This document shows, in pieces, positions 10,036 to 22,454 of a stretch of 64,000 nucleotides of DNA (its first letter is position 1; each line of letters begins with the position of its first letter). Both the position numbers and the translations under genes were made by a program. Origin of the DNA: Pilatotrama ljubarskyi (lineage: Eukaryota; Basidiomycota; Agaricomycetes; Polyporales; Polyporaceae); the NCBI GenBank assembly GCA_022385805.1, contig MU277736.1, positions 1-64,000 of the forward strand, given 5' to 3'. A model generated the notes under the pieces. That model was not told the origin of the DNA and did no database searches. It saw nothing but the letters and a program-made list of their open reading frames with translations.

Positions 10036-13000
10036 CGGATCGACTCTGGACTATCAGGCTACGCTTCGAGTAGGTTGAAGATGACGCCGACGGAGAGTCG
10101 AATTGCACTGAGTTATCTGAGGCTACGGCTAGTGTGCTGTGAGCGGCGGTTATAAGTCGCCAAGGGCAGATCCTCTCTTTCGCTGAAGCCTGACGATAAT
10201 GCCAATGTTACCATATGCTTGTCACCGTCGAGCTGCGCTGAAGCCTCCGTCGTGGGTTGGGAGTCCGCGAGCACTGTACTGCAGTGTGTGCATTGCCCGG
10301 GCGGGGAGGCGCCGGACTCGTCGGACCGGGGACTGGTATAACTGCCCGAGCGCCAGCGAACGCCTTTTCCTCCCTTCCGGCTACTTATTGGGTTCGTTAA
10401 CCCGTTCACCGAGCGAAGGCAATATCCGCCGCATGCCATTACAGTTCTTTGCATACCCTTTGAGCCACGATAGACCGAAGGCGTACGCATGGTAATCTCA
10501 CTATACGTAAGTTACCTACACCACGAGTAGCTGGCGGGGCTGTCTCTTCTGCAGCTTTATCCGGCTTCGGTCGGACCTCTGCTCTACTCATGGTCCTCTG
10601 GAAGGTGGCTACCCAGCTTTTGGATCTACGTGCAGAAGCTCGATCCCGTAGGGCTGAGAGGACTCCGATTCGACCGAAACCATCCTAGTGCTCCATGTCG
10701 GATTCAGGCTCCTTCCGCAAGTACGCCGCAGTGATCCGTTCTGTCCTATCTCAATCACAAATGGCCGTGCTTGGTCTGTCGCTCTCCGGGTAGTCTGCCA
10801 CAGGTAAGCCGCCTTCATAAGCCGAGTACGCCGTCAACGACGCTTGAACATCTCTTTGCGATGAATAGATGCCTACGGGAGCGTTCTATAGATGGACATC
10901 GATATTGATCTTGTACCCCTCAAGTCGCCACCCACATAGGTTTTTTCCGCACGCCAAGGCGCCGACTGTCACGGGAGTTATTGACTGCCTCGAGGTGTCT
11001 GTCTTACCCAGAAATTTCCAGGTCGCCGCGACGGCCCTGTCGCGTAGTGCTTCCTACGCCAACCATAATGCAGGCCTCACGACGATTCGGACGTCTTTTT
11101 CATCAAGCTTGACCGGTATGTGGCACCAGTATGTTGTGCCAAATCTGGCGGCGGAACACTGCATCCATAGCGTCGCCTTCCCCAAGCTCCTACAGAACCA
11201 GGGGCCATGCCAGTACCGTGCGAACCTTAGGATGTTCGCCGGCCGCTGTCTCGCAAGATTATCATGAACGCCGCAACCGGCGCAGTCAACTCAGTGAACT
11301 CCCTCGCTTCACGGCCACGTGTATACCGACCACTGGCATGGGAAGTACACTGACGGTCTTCGCTCGCTCGCCTCCGAGGATGCTTCCCAATCTACTGTAT
11401 GTACCACCGTCGCCTTCGAGGGGCTCACCGCGCTTTCGCTACATCTAGGACGGAATATGATATGTATCTCTGACCCACAACACGCGCGAGACAGTGCTGT
11501 TCCCACACGGCCCCGTCGCCCGCCCGCGCCCTGGCCCTCGGATGCAATATCCGCTGTCAGTGTTCAAGGCCTCGGAATGGGCCACTGACACTGCCTCACG
11601 CCTCATTGAACTCCTCGACGTCGGGTGTCGCCATGCGATTGAAGCGCTCCGAAGGTCTTCCCCTCCCTCATTCTGGAGATAGTATTCCGGAGGGTCTCGG
11701 ACCTTTGACTCCCAGGGACACGCGTTTCGCAGCGGCAACGCGCCCTTGTGAAGACGAGGTTGGACGTCACCTTCTCCCGCGGGCTCGGTAAGCCAGTACT
11801 CCCGCCGATAGCCGTGCTCTCCACCGACTTCCGCGCCTGGGGCCGCTTCGCGCGCAGCAGCAGCAGCAGCAGCAACACGTCGATTTCGACGTCGCGCTGG
11901 GCCGGCACACACCCGAGTCCCAGTCGCCAGCCGTCACCGTCGCCGTCGCCCAGGCCGCCAGAGCGCGCGTAGCTGGCCAGATCACACCCTCTGTCACGCC
12001 CGCGCAAGCGAGATTCCGTGGCAGCCAGATCCACTTCTCACTTTCAGAGCCCCATCACCCGACGACACCTCCGACACGCGAGCAGACTCCGCGCGCACAT
12101 GTACAGAACACACTTGGACCTACAACCCGGCCCCATGCTCCCACGCGCTTACGCAGGCCGTGAAATCCCGCGTCCGGCGTGCAATCCTCGGGCTGACCCA
12201 GCCAGTTACCAACCAGCGCCCCAGCGCGCCCCTCGCCGTCTGTGACCGGCCTGCCTCTCGAGGGTGTCTGACAGATGTTCGCTGAGTGCGCACATGCGTC
12301 GCTGGGCCTGAATGTCGAGCTGCTGACTCGGCGAACCTCCCCGGTAAATCCATGAAACCTGTTCGCGTGGGGTGCTCGGGCGCAACCTCGGGTTCGGTGG
12401 CAACTCCCGTGCTCAGGTCTGCGTTCCACCGGGACCTATACGTGTCAGGCGAACCTGAAAAGCGGAACTGGAGTTGCTGATACTGCGGTTGTCCTAAACG
12501 CATCATTTCTCACTAACCCAATCATCTCGGGCATGGAACGGTGAACGTGTTGGACGCACCTCAGAATAACACGGAAAGCCAATGAGATCATCGCGGACTC
12601 GCGAACGCAAAAATCTAAAACACTAGTCACCAGATCGAACCGCCACTGGGGCGTCTGAAATAATAGAGCACGATCCGTAGCGAAGGGCTGAGGCTAAAGG
12701 TAGGTATACGACGATGGTACAGGAAGCGAAAGTGGGACGTAAGCAAATAATAAACAGCTGTTACTTATTCGACATTGAGAGGATGCGAGGGGATATCGTG
12801 CGAGATGGTGTTGTGGACGACAGGAACGTGGAACATGACAGACGATTGGCGGTATGAACTGCAGCAACAACGTAAACGAACCGGGGACAAAGGAGCGACA
12901 GCGATTATCAGCGGTGGGATATACTCAGCAGCGAGGAGCGAACGAGAGCGGATGAAGCAGACGCGATCTGGAGAGGCTGTGAGAGCTGAGACCGAAACGA

Positions 13001-13209
13001 AGGGGGGACGATGAGACGGGCATGCGCGAACAAACGATTAGTAAGTACACTTGGAAGAATTCTAGAAAGCAGTCCGACGACGTCAGGTCCCGGACCTGAC
13101 AAGTCCCACCGAGACGAGGTGCGGATAGGTCCGACGGAACACGTAGGAACTTGAGACGAAATCTGCAGATGAGCCCAAGCCTTCTCGCGCGAGCAGTGTC
13201 GCGGGACAA
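10036..13209. other. 3.2-kb stretch without a supported gene
   Basis: Several open frames of 100-155 codons exist on both strands, for example 10869-11267 plus and 11445-11912 minus. They carry no recognisable motif, and no set of splice sites gave a convincing protein. A (CAG)6 tract sits at 11855-11872. The region 11320-11690 plus strand looks the most protein-like but could not be assembled. I see no transposase, integrase, tRNA or rRNA. Confidence 0.5.
11855..11872 (+). repeat. (CAG)6 microsatellite
   Basis: Six perfect CAG units followed by CAA; it falls in a region with no accepted gene. Confidence 0.95.
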
Positions 13210-16200
13210 TCACCGCGCAGACATCCTCAGCGGATGCGGCCGATGGTGATACAGCCCACCACCGCCTCCGCCAGACGGCTGGTGGTGCGTGCCCGGCACG
13301 AACAGCGCACCGCGATTGTTCTGGCTACGTTCTTTCCTGCGCAAGTGCGTCGCGGGCGGGAACGGCTCGGGCAGGCCCTGGTTCGGCCCGTCCGAGTAGA
13401 AGATCTTGGGCCGCCACGCCTCGCGCTCGTCCATGATGCACGAATTCTTGAACTTCTCCACGAGCGACTCTTTGCCCCTGTTTCGACGCGCGGAGGATGA
13501 GTAATCGGTAGCGGTTGCAGTCAGAGGCGAGAGGTGAGAGAGTGGGAGGCGAGGGCGAGACTCACTGGTAGGTGGCGTAGCACATCTGCAGGACCTTCTC
13601 GCTCGAGTACATGTTCCTACACACCGCGTATCAGCATCACACCCGGCGGTGCACAGCTTCGAGTGCGCAAAACGCTCCGTGACGCACCACTTGACGCCAA
13701 GCTGCGTCTTTGCAAAGTGCAAGAGATCCTGGACCGTGATAAAGTTGACGAACGCATAGCCCACGTTACAGCCTGCGCGCATAGCATCAGCGCGCCCATT
13801 CTTCGACAACTCAATGAAGGAGATAGCGATTGTAGCATCCACTCACCGTTCTGGAAGTCCATCCGGAGGTACATGAAGTCAAACCGCCGGGGGCACACCC
13901 GGTTAATGAAGTTGAACAGGTCCTTGTCGCTCATCTTGTTCGGGATGTTCTTGATCATCACCGTCGTGCGCGTGTCCACGCCGCTCTCGATGGCCGCGAT
14001 GTCTACGATGTTCTTCGACCCGGGCACGCGCTGGCTACCGCCGCCGCCGTGTGGACCATCCGATGCCCTTTCGCCAGAGGTCGCAGGCTGGGTCTCGTCG
14101 TCGCCGAAGGGAAGGGTAGGATGGGACGACTCGTTGAACTGGAGCTCCGGCGTCCTCGACTGCGGGTGGACGCGAGAGGAGCCAGCCTGCGCAGCGAGGG
14201 GCGGGTACATGGCACCCCGGCCCATCGCAGGCAGGTAATACTTCACCTGCGGAGGCTGGTGAGCGGCGTAGGTCCAGTAGACATCGGACTGGTCGTGCAT
14301 CCGCATGTCCGGCGCGTATATGGTCGTATAATGGTACGGGTGTCCTCCGGGGGCGGCGTACATGGCTGGAGCGGCGCCAGGATGCGCATATCCGTAGGGC
14401 GGCTCGGCGTAAGGGTACATAGGCGCGGGGACGAGGTAGCTGTTCATCGGCGGCTGCTGCATGGTAGTGGGCGGGGCCAAGATCTCGGCGCCGGCACTGG
14501 CGCTGGTACTGCGAGGTCTCGAAGATGCAGGGTGGGCAGAGGGATCGAGGGCCTGCATAAGAAGGGTCCGCGAGATAGGGGCAAGGTGTAAGTGAGATAC
14601 TTAGGCGGCTCCACTATAGCAACCACGCACCCTGCCGACGGCGTCAAAGAACAGATCGTTCGAGGGCCGCCTGCCGTGGTCTTGGGAAGCTTCACCCTTC
14701 GCCTTTCGCAGCCTCCTCACCGCATCGGGCGTGCCCATCCCCTCACTGGCGCTCACGCTCCGCGGGCGCATGCGGCCTAGACCAACGCAAACACCGAGAT
14801 GGTCAGTCGCTGGTGGCACGCACGGAGATCGAGCAATGGTCTCACCTTCAATGTCGTGTGGCAATGCGGCCTCCTGACGAGGGCGCGGTCAATGATTGCC
14901 ATCAGTATGATCCCAATAGCGATGCATGCTTACCGGGCTTGCGCTCCTATCACCATTTTGCATCAAGCGAGCAGGATGCTCCAGTGCATCCCTACTTGAG
15001 ATGAGTGTCAGGCGGGCACCGAGGATTGTGCGATTGTTGAGCGCCTTATGTGCGTTGGAGGCGTCTCTGCAGTCGCAGAAATCCACATGAAATGTCTGCG
15101 GAAGCCACACGTCAGATTGTGGCCCTCGGACGCCCGATATGAGAGAATAAACCTGGTCGCATGGATCCGAGCCCGCGGCGGAAAATGCGGTGAGCTCGCC
15201 AAACGATGCCAACATTTTCTGCACGTCCTTTGGCATGACAGCACGGCCCTCGACGGTTACGAAAAACGAGCCGTCCAGCTCGGACACAAAGTCCGACTTC
15301 CCCGTCAACTGTGCAGCCCTCTCAGCATGAGAACTTCAGACGAGTCTCTAAGCACCACTTCCCACCTTCTCAACGTGCGTAGGGGAAATGTAGGCAGCTT
15401 CGAGGCGTACATCATCGAGGGCCGAGAACTTGTGGCCTGCGATCTGCCTGAGGGCGCGGGCGGCATGTCTCGTGTCGTAAAAGGCGAGGATGACGACACC
15501 GTGGCTGGCCTGGAAACGCGCAAGGATGCCCTTTACGTCACCCAGACCAGAGAAGGCGTCCAGCAACACGTTCGAGGGCGCCGTCCGCGGGACATGGTGG
15601 ACCTACCCAGACCCAGGCCCGAGGGAGGTGAGCAGGGGCGCGCATACACCGAGCCTACACTGATGCTTACCGCGATCAGCCTCGAGACGGCTTCAGTAGA
15701 CGCCTCACCGATTCCCAAGTCGAGCACGGGAGTTTCCTGGCCGTCGAGGACAAAGGTGCGCTCGTCCCTGGGGGTCATCTCGGCGCTCGCGAGCCCAGAG
15801 GCCAGAGCGGACGCGTCCGGAGTGGTGGCCAGGGCGGCAGAGAAATGAGGGCCGTCATCAGAGGATGTCGACTGCGAACGGGCGCTCGTGGGTGTCAAGT
15901 ACCCGGCGTTCATACCACCGGCGGAGTTGGGCGGGTTCATGAGACCCTTCAGACCTGCGGAATAAGCAGAGTGTGCGGTTGCGAAGACGCGTTCGCGTTC
16001 CGAGACGCTAACGTAGCGGCGAGGAGAGTGTGGCTCCGGCGGAGTGGACGGAGTGTCGTTGGTATTAGAGTTGAAAGACGAGGATGGGGTAAGGGGCGGA
16101 GTGAGTAGAGTGGATGGGCGACGCAGATAGTCAAAGGAGTGGTCCTTTTTAGTGGGGGACGACGAGGGTGGGGAAGAGGCCAAGTCGAGAGGGCGGAGAT

Positions 16201-16321
16201 GTGGGCGGTGTCGAGCCGGACCCTGGAGGGTGAAGGAGAAGGGCGGGGGGACGTAGTTATGCGGGTGCCTAGGAAATGCGTCAACCAACTGTGCGGAGAA
16301 GACCTGGGCGCGAGAGGGCAT
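13210..16321 (-). CDS. Mei2-like RNA-binding protein with three RRMs
   Basis: Nine minus-strand exons join in frame to 848 residues: 16321-15671, 15602-15366, 15308-14934, 14873-14846, 14776-14631, 14552-13847, 13772-13688, 13616-13566 and 13477-13210. The first 215 residues are Ser/Pro-rich. RRM1 spans NVLLDAFSGLGDVKGILARF to LEAAYI. RRM2 spans SFFVTVEGRAVMPKDVQKML to ARLTLI. The C-terminal RRM is the Mei2-specific type: TTVMIKNIPNKMSDKDLFNF, then FDFMYLRMDFQNG, NVGYAFVNF and KVLQMCYATYQG. Mei2 of fission yeast binds RNA to drive premeiotic S phase and meiosis, and the third RRM is essential. A role in meiosis or sporulation is inferred here. One exon is only 28 nt. ATG 16321 was chosen because the open frame upstream begins only with GTG. 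Confidence 0.92.
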
Positions 16322-19300
16322 TGACTGGAGAGCCACTGACCCGAGATTAGGGAGAGAGGGAGTAGAATGTAAGCGAGGCGGGACTGGCGGGCGTTCTGGG
16401 ACGAACGACGGAGGCTAGAGAGAAGACGGGCGGTGAGAGGAACGTGAGAAGATGATGAGATGGCGAGAAGGTGAGGCGGTACGTACGTCTTCGTGGTGAT
16501 GGGTGGTGGGGAAGGGGACGGGGTGGATGTCCATGGCAGGCAATGCAATGCAGCGAGGACGAGCGGATATCAGCAAAGACGGGGCGGAGACTACCGCAGA
16601 TCAAGCCGGGAGGGAGGGCGACGCGTGCGAAGATGGGCGGCAGGGGAGCCGAATAAGCACGGCGAGGCAAGTGCCACAAGCAGCGACAGAAAGCAAGACG
16701 GAACAAGAGGGCCAAGAGGGCGAGCAGCGCGTGGCAGAGCAGAGGTGGTCCGAGACTGGCAGGGGCACTCCCGTCGACCAGCGCGGTCTTATAGCCCGGG
16801 GAGAGGCTTCGGCGGGGGACGAGCGGGGCTCGAGCACGACAGGGCGGGAACGACGGAAGAAGCATCCACGCTCCCCCAAGCAGCCCATGCAGAGTGCGAC
16901 ATGCGAGTGCGCGCAGACGACGTGGACGCGACGTCGATGCATTTCGCGTCCCTCTGCGTTCTGTCGCGTCCGCGGATCCTGACGCGGCCACTCCGCGTTC
17001 AGGCAAGTGCTGCCCCATTTCTGGCCGTGTCGCCCGCCCCCGCTGTGCGCCGAGTCCGGACGTCATGTCTCTCCCCTGGGAACTGCTCCTGCCGGCGACG
17101 GAGGCGACGGACAGCGCCTGGCGCCCAAGTCCGCCAATGGCCGTCCTCTCTGCTCCGCGACGGCCTCCATCTGCGGGCGTCGCCGGTGACAGCAGCCTTC
17201 TCCTTCCCTCTTCCTCGGCCATATGTCACGCCCACACCGATCGCAGCGGACGATCCATCCCCTCCATGAGCCCAGTTCTCCACATGGGGCACACCAGAAT
17301 GCACTCAGCGAGCTCCGTGCTTAGCGTACTCCCGGAACTCCCGCTTCCAGAGCAGCCAGTTCGAGCCAGGACCCGAGTTTCCTCAGTCCTCCGGCCCTCG
17401 AGGTCCGACACGCGTCGGCATCAAGACTCGAGCACAAAAAAAAAATTGCAGCGGTGGGCGCCCTTCAGACCCCGCAGAGACTGCCACGCGAGAGCCCCGC
17501 CGAGAGTTCTTCGCTATTCATAGGCAGAGTTGACAGCTTGACAAGCACCAGAACGGTCAGCGTCTACACTATAGCCAGTCTGACAGAAGGAATTCATCGA
17601 GGTCGTTCCTTCTCGCCGCAAACGGAAACCCCGCCCCTGGCGCGTTTCCACGCCACAATCCTCTCGCTTAGCCACCACCGCCGGCGGATCTCGATCTGTC
17701 CTCGGCCACATGCGCCAAGAGACCGTTTGTTCTCCAGCCTTCTCCAGCACCGTCATGATGCTACGGTCATCGTACTGAACCATCCAGCGCACTCCATTTG
17801 GCTGGGGGGGGGGGGGGGGGATACCAGCTCGGAACAAGCGGCGTTACATATCTCTTAGGAACGCTGTACAAAGCATCATGCGCGCGTAGTACATGATGCG
17901 CTTCTCGAACCTCGATATCCTTCCTCGTAAGTTCCCGGAACCCTCGCTATACACAGACCCTTCACATTCATTTCCATCTACACAACCAGAGCAGGAGCGG
18001 CATTCCCTCGCAGAGCGACCGACATGTGCATGTGATGGGTCGTCCAGGCTCCACCGTATACGATACCGTCGCCTCGCCCGAATTGCGGCGTAGTGGCGAC
18101 AATCCCTCGGTCAAACGTTCGACTCAGAGCTGCGAGTCTATCTCTCCATCTCTGATTGGTCTCCCGCATGTTGCCAACACCCTGATCCCAGCGCCGAGTG
18201 ACCACAGCCCGAATGCTCCGTGCACTGGCAGCCCGCCCTCAGAGACCGCTAGTAATGATAGCACGGGGAATACGCTCTTCCCTCCGCACTGAACAATGCA
18301 ACGGTGAAACGATCGAGCATCAAGGCCTCGTCAACTGGAAAATTTCCCTAGTAACCGCCAATGACACATCGACGTCGACGCCGACACGTTGGTTTTTTGA
18401 CAGCGCGTCGTGCGTAAGAACCAACTCTAGATCGATCCAACGCCCCGCCGCCGCCGGTGGATCAAGATTTGAACGCGTCGCGATCGCGCCAGCCTGCGAC
18501 AACGTCGTTGAATTCGCGCTGCGTTGCGTCCCTCTGCCCGGTTCGGATGCACGGGCTGGTCGGTCCCCCGCCTCCCGACCGTCAAAACCTCGCGGAAATA
18601 GACCTCAACGCGTCGGTCAAGGCTACGTATGGCCGCACACTCACCCTGTCTTCAGATACACGATGGCCGTAACGACGGTTCGAGCGGTCGAGACCATGGT
18701 CATGACTGCAGTCGCACACCGAAGAGACGTGACGATATGACAGAAGCCTAGCAGAGGACCATAGTGGCCGCGTTACGTGGACGTATCTCCAAGCCAAGCG
18801 TCCACGTCAGATTCCCCGGGCCCAGCTGTCTTCTCTCGTCCTCTCTGAGTTCCTCGGCATCATCCTGCGCGTCTTCGCCCTCGAGCTCTGCGCGTTTGAC
18901 TTCGTGCTTTCCCCGCGTCGACAGCGCCAAGTGCGCCGGCCAATCATAGCACTATCCATCCACCCAGTCTCGCCTAGAGCGTGTCCAGCGCCCCCGGACT
19001 CCGCACCTCCCTCCCGTGCCCTCTCCCGGCCAGAGATCTCCTCGTGATCTCGGTCCAAGCAAGCCGTCGCCCCCGCACGCCACGCCTCCCGCACTACGCC
19101 AGTCACGGTGCCACGAGCCTCACCAAGCTCGAGAGTCTGCCCGCTCTTCCCGCTCCTCTCCCTCTTCCCTCTTCTCCCATCTTCCCCGCCCTGTCACCCA
19201 ACGCCCACCCTGCACGCCGGCCCTTGACCCCTCCTCCCGCAGGAGCCTATCGGGTGCGAGCCTCGTACGTACCCCCCTCCATCTCTCGTGAGCCCCTTCA

Positions 19301-20532
19301 AAATTTAGACTCGTCGACCGCGTGCGCTCGGCCATTACGACATGCCAGGGTCAGGGCTGCGGGGCCCTCGGGCAGGGACGGGGAGCGTCCAGGGCAGCAC
19401 GAAAATTAAATCGGAGGCTTCGATCGCGAGCTACAGGCTCCGCTCGAGGATCGAGAGTCGTTGCTCGGGTGCTAGCGTCGGCGTTGGGCGCCGCGGTGGT
19501 CAAGCTGCGGCCGTTGGTGCTCTCCGTGAAGCTACCGCGTACCCTCGGGTTTAGCGTTCAAGCTAAGCTCCACGCGTCGACGCGCTCGCGCAGCAACGCG
19601 CCCCAAGGCGCGGACGTTCGTCTAGACCGCACTTCGTAGCGCGAAGAACTATTTCCGGCATTCAGTCCGACTCGTTCATGACGCGGGTCGACGGACCACC
19701 TGCACCATCCTCCTCTGAGCCAAGGCTTCCATGCACGGCACTCGGGACTCGCGTATCCCGAGGCCCGACCCTGTACGCGCAGGTGTCCAGCTGATCATGA
19801 CGCGCGGTCGCGCAGGCTTATTAGGCTCTCGCTCGCGGTGAGCTTACTCGATGTGCGTCTGCGTTGGCGGCGATTCAAGGGCTGACCGCCGACATATGTA
19901 GGATGGGCTTCCGTCTTCACATAGAGCGTTGCGGTGGGAGGCGAGGCGGCGTCTTTGTTGCTTCGGTTATCAGCCAGACGGAGGACTCTCAGAGTTTGCA
20001 GAAGGGTTCTTCCGTCCGCCGGAAGATGACGCGGGCGGGATAGCAGTCCGTTTTGGCTGGCTGGGAAAGTCGGCATCGATTCCGCCGTTGCTTAGGGAAA
20101 CGTAGCACAGCGCGTACCGCTAGAGGCTTGGAACCTTCGGATATGTACTCCAGGCATGATCAGTACTTGTCGAATGTCAGTCACCCCAAGCCAACCCTGG
20201 ATGATCGTGTCCGTGCAAGGTGACCTTGGAACGCTATTTTGCTTGATATGCACACTCACAGATCTGCGAGTTCGACGTATATGCTACCTGGTACGCCGGA
20301 AGCCGTAGTCCATGTCTCGCATGTTCGCCGTCGGACTCCGCGCGCTGCGACAACTTGAGTGAGTGAGTTGAACTTGCTGGAGCTTCGAAGTACATGTACT
20401 CCGGAGCACCGGTCCGGACATGTCGTCCACGCTCGCCACTGCGCGATGCATCTTCCTTTCCACCGTGGCACCAGCCAGGTACCTTCGCACTCATCTCTGC
20501 TTCTCCTCTCGTCCTGTGTTCGTGAGCAAGCC
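16322..20532. other. 4.2-kb gene-poor stretch upstream of the Mei2-like gene
   Basis: Long open frames on both strands (such as 16347-17222 minus and 18981-19409 plus) are rich in Pro, Arg and Ser. They look like consequences of high GC rather than genes. A 17-G run lies at 17804-17820 and a 9-A run near 17434. The part next to 16321 is probably the Mei2-like promoter and leader. No RNA gene was recognised. Confidence 0.5.
17804..17820 (+). repeat. G17 homopolymer
   Basis: Seventeen consecutive G. A run this long can form G-quadruplex structures and is also a typical place for sequencing or assembly length errors. Confidence 0.9.
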
Positions 20533-21581
20533 ATGGCGATCCGTTTGGTGACCTTCGACGCGCTGCACACGCTCGTAACGCCGCGGCTCCCCATCTACGT
20601 GCAGTACGCGCAGACGTTCGAGCCGTACCTCGGCGCGCTTGACCCGGGCGCGCTCAAGCGTTCGTTCAAAATCGGTACATTATCGCACTCCTCAGTCTGC
20701 TTCGTGCCCAGGACGCTGAAGCTATGCGGAAGGAAGCCCTTAAGCAAGTGCAGCAGGAGCAGCCTGTGTATCGTGGCGGCGCGCAGGAGTGGTGGGGCGA
20801 CGTCATCCGGAGGACTGCTGTCGGCGCGGGGGCTGATCCTAAAGGTAAGCGCAGCATACACTCTCGTGGAGGAGGACGCTTTCGACGCGAAACATTTGGC
20901 GGTGTAGCCGTGGACGCATCGCTTGGGGAGATCGTCCCGCGACTGCTCAAGCGGTTCAGCTCACGCGAAGGGTACAAGCTCTTCGATGACTCTATTCCCA
21001 CATGTGAGTCTCACGCCCGGCGTGTCTTGATCTTCCACTCAGTACATGCTATCGCCCACGATCATAGTGAAGCGACTGAAGGAGCTCAATATCCACACCG
21101 GACTCATCAGCAACACCGACGCGCGCATGCGTACGTCCGGCAACTACAGCTCGCTTACTTGAACTCCCTAATCAGCGGGACGTGCTTACAGGCGCAGTGA
21201 TAGAGGATCTCGGCCTCATTCCTCACCTCGACACGGTGCTCCTGAGCGAAGAGGAGGGTGTCGAGAAGCCTTCGTGCGAGATTTTCCAGAGAGCCTGCGC
21301 GCGGCTAGGTGTCAAGTCGAGCGAAACTGTGCATGTTGGTGATGAACTGGACTGGTAGGTTCTCAGAAGACACTTTCTTCCGACGTCCCTTGACGATACT
21401 CCTCAGCGACTACCATGGAGCAAAGGCTTGTGGTTTTCGGGCGCTGCTCCTCCGAAGGCCAGGACCTGAAGGTGAAGAGGAACGGAAAGAACCAGGAGAG
21501 GACCTGACCGACGTCGAGGTCATACCCAGTGTGTCCCATGTAGTAGAGTGGGTGCAGAGACAGAACAGGCAGAACGCTTGA
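20533..21581 (+). CDS. HAD-like hydrolase (HDHD3-type)
   Basis: Six exons join in frame to 253 residues: 20533-20674, 20722-20844, 20908-21003, 21068-21130, 21192-21354 and 21407-21581. The protein opens AIRLVTFDALHTLV, so the usual HAD motif I (D-x-D-x-T) reads D-A-L-H-T and the second catalytic Asp is replaced by Leu. Motif II is LISNTDARM (Thr present). Lys of motif III is in GVEKPSCEIF. Motif IV reads VHVGDELDCDYHGAKACG. This is the arrangement of HDHD3-like fungal proteins, which are often annotated as haloacid dehalogenase-like hydrolases of unknown substrate. Loss of the general-acid Asp suggests altered or no phosphatase activity. It converges on bS6m, with stops 168 bp apart. Confidence 0.87.
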
Positions 21582-21749
21582 TATTCCGGGAGTTGCGTGA
21601 ATTAGAGAGTAGCAGTAATACATGGACCGACCATTGAAGTACATGGTGTCTCCGCGTCTATCACGTTGGCGAGGAGTGTGCGTCCGAAGGCGCCGAGTCG
21701 CGGGGGACAAAGAGTAGGGCGGTGGAAAGGCAGCATCAAGCGAAGGCGG

Positions 21750-22232
21750 TCATGTAGTGTAGACGAAGCGGTTGATCGTCTTCTGCTCGATAGCCAGCAC
21801 GTCGTCGACCTTTTCGCCGACTTTGAGTGATGTCCACCGAATGACTCGAGGGTCGTGTCGCATGATCCTGTTGAGGCCGCTCAGAGTCGTCGGAGAGGCG
21901 TCGAATTGCATGGTCCAGTAACTGTTCAAGTTGTGCATGAATGAGCGGGGCGCGACCAGGATCCCGAAGAACCAAACACGCACTCTCCGATACTATGGTA
22001 CACCTTCGCTCTCCGCATGCGCTGAGGAAGGGTCTGCGTGCCCCATGAGTCCAGCTTGCGCACTACACCACCATTGTCCAGGATGTGCGAGGCCGCGCGA
22101 GTGACGAGGTCCTTGATGTGTTTCTGCGACGCGCCCGCACGTCAGTCGTTGTACAACATGCCCAGGTGCGAGAGATGGACGAACATATTCGGGGTAGTGC
22201 GCGGCGATGCATACGAGCTGGTAGAAAGGCAT
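21750..22232 (-). CDS. MRP17: Mitochondrial small ribosomal subunit protein bS6m
   Basis: Exons 22232-22185, 22123-21984 and 21921-21750 join to 119 residues. The N-terminus MPFYQLVCIAAHYPEY and the core HIKDLVTRAASHILDNGGVV, LDSWGTQTLP, then IGDYWTMQFDASP and DPRVIRWTSLKVGEKVDD are typical of fungal mitochondrial S6 (yeast Mrp17). It binds 12S/15S rRNA with bS18m in the mitoribosome small subunit. The second intron uses GA|GTGCGT, which restores the conserved IGDYWTM. It shares a 222-bp divergent promoter with Tudor-SN. Confidence 0.88.
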
Positions 22233-22454
22233 GGTGGCGGCGAGCGAGTACTAGCCAGGTCGGCGCGGCCAGCGAGCTGAAGAGGAAATATACCGTGGGA
22301 AAGCTGGACCCACAGTATCGTCGCCTCCACGTGGCCCGGAAAAGCAGGTCCAGTCTGGCAGCGCTGGCACACCACATCTCTCCCAATCCACCTTCTCTCT
22401 CCTCCCGCTCCCTCCAGCTTTGCTTGTAATTACCCGGCTTATCTCGCTTTAGTC
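22233..22454. promoter_or_regulatory. Divergent promoter between bS6m and Tudor-SN
   Basis: The two starts are 222 bp apart on opposite strands, so regulatory sequence must be shared or interleaved. A pyrimidine-rich block (22379-22430) lies just upstream of the Tudor-SN ATG. Confidence 0.6.

Noticed and set aside
10391..10415. Sequence resembling a tRNA T-arm (GGTTCGTTAACC-like)
   Set aside because: No acceptor stem, D-arm or anticodon arm could be folded around it.
16347..17222. 291-codon minus-strand open frame upstream of the Mei2-like gene
   Set aside because: Arg/Pro/Ser-rich, low-complexity reading typical of GC-rich DNA; no motif, and both strands are open in the same place.
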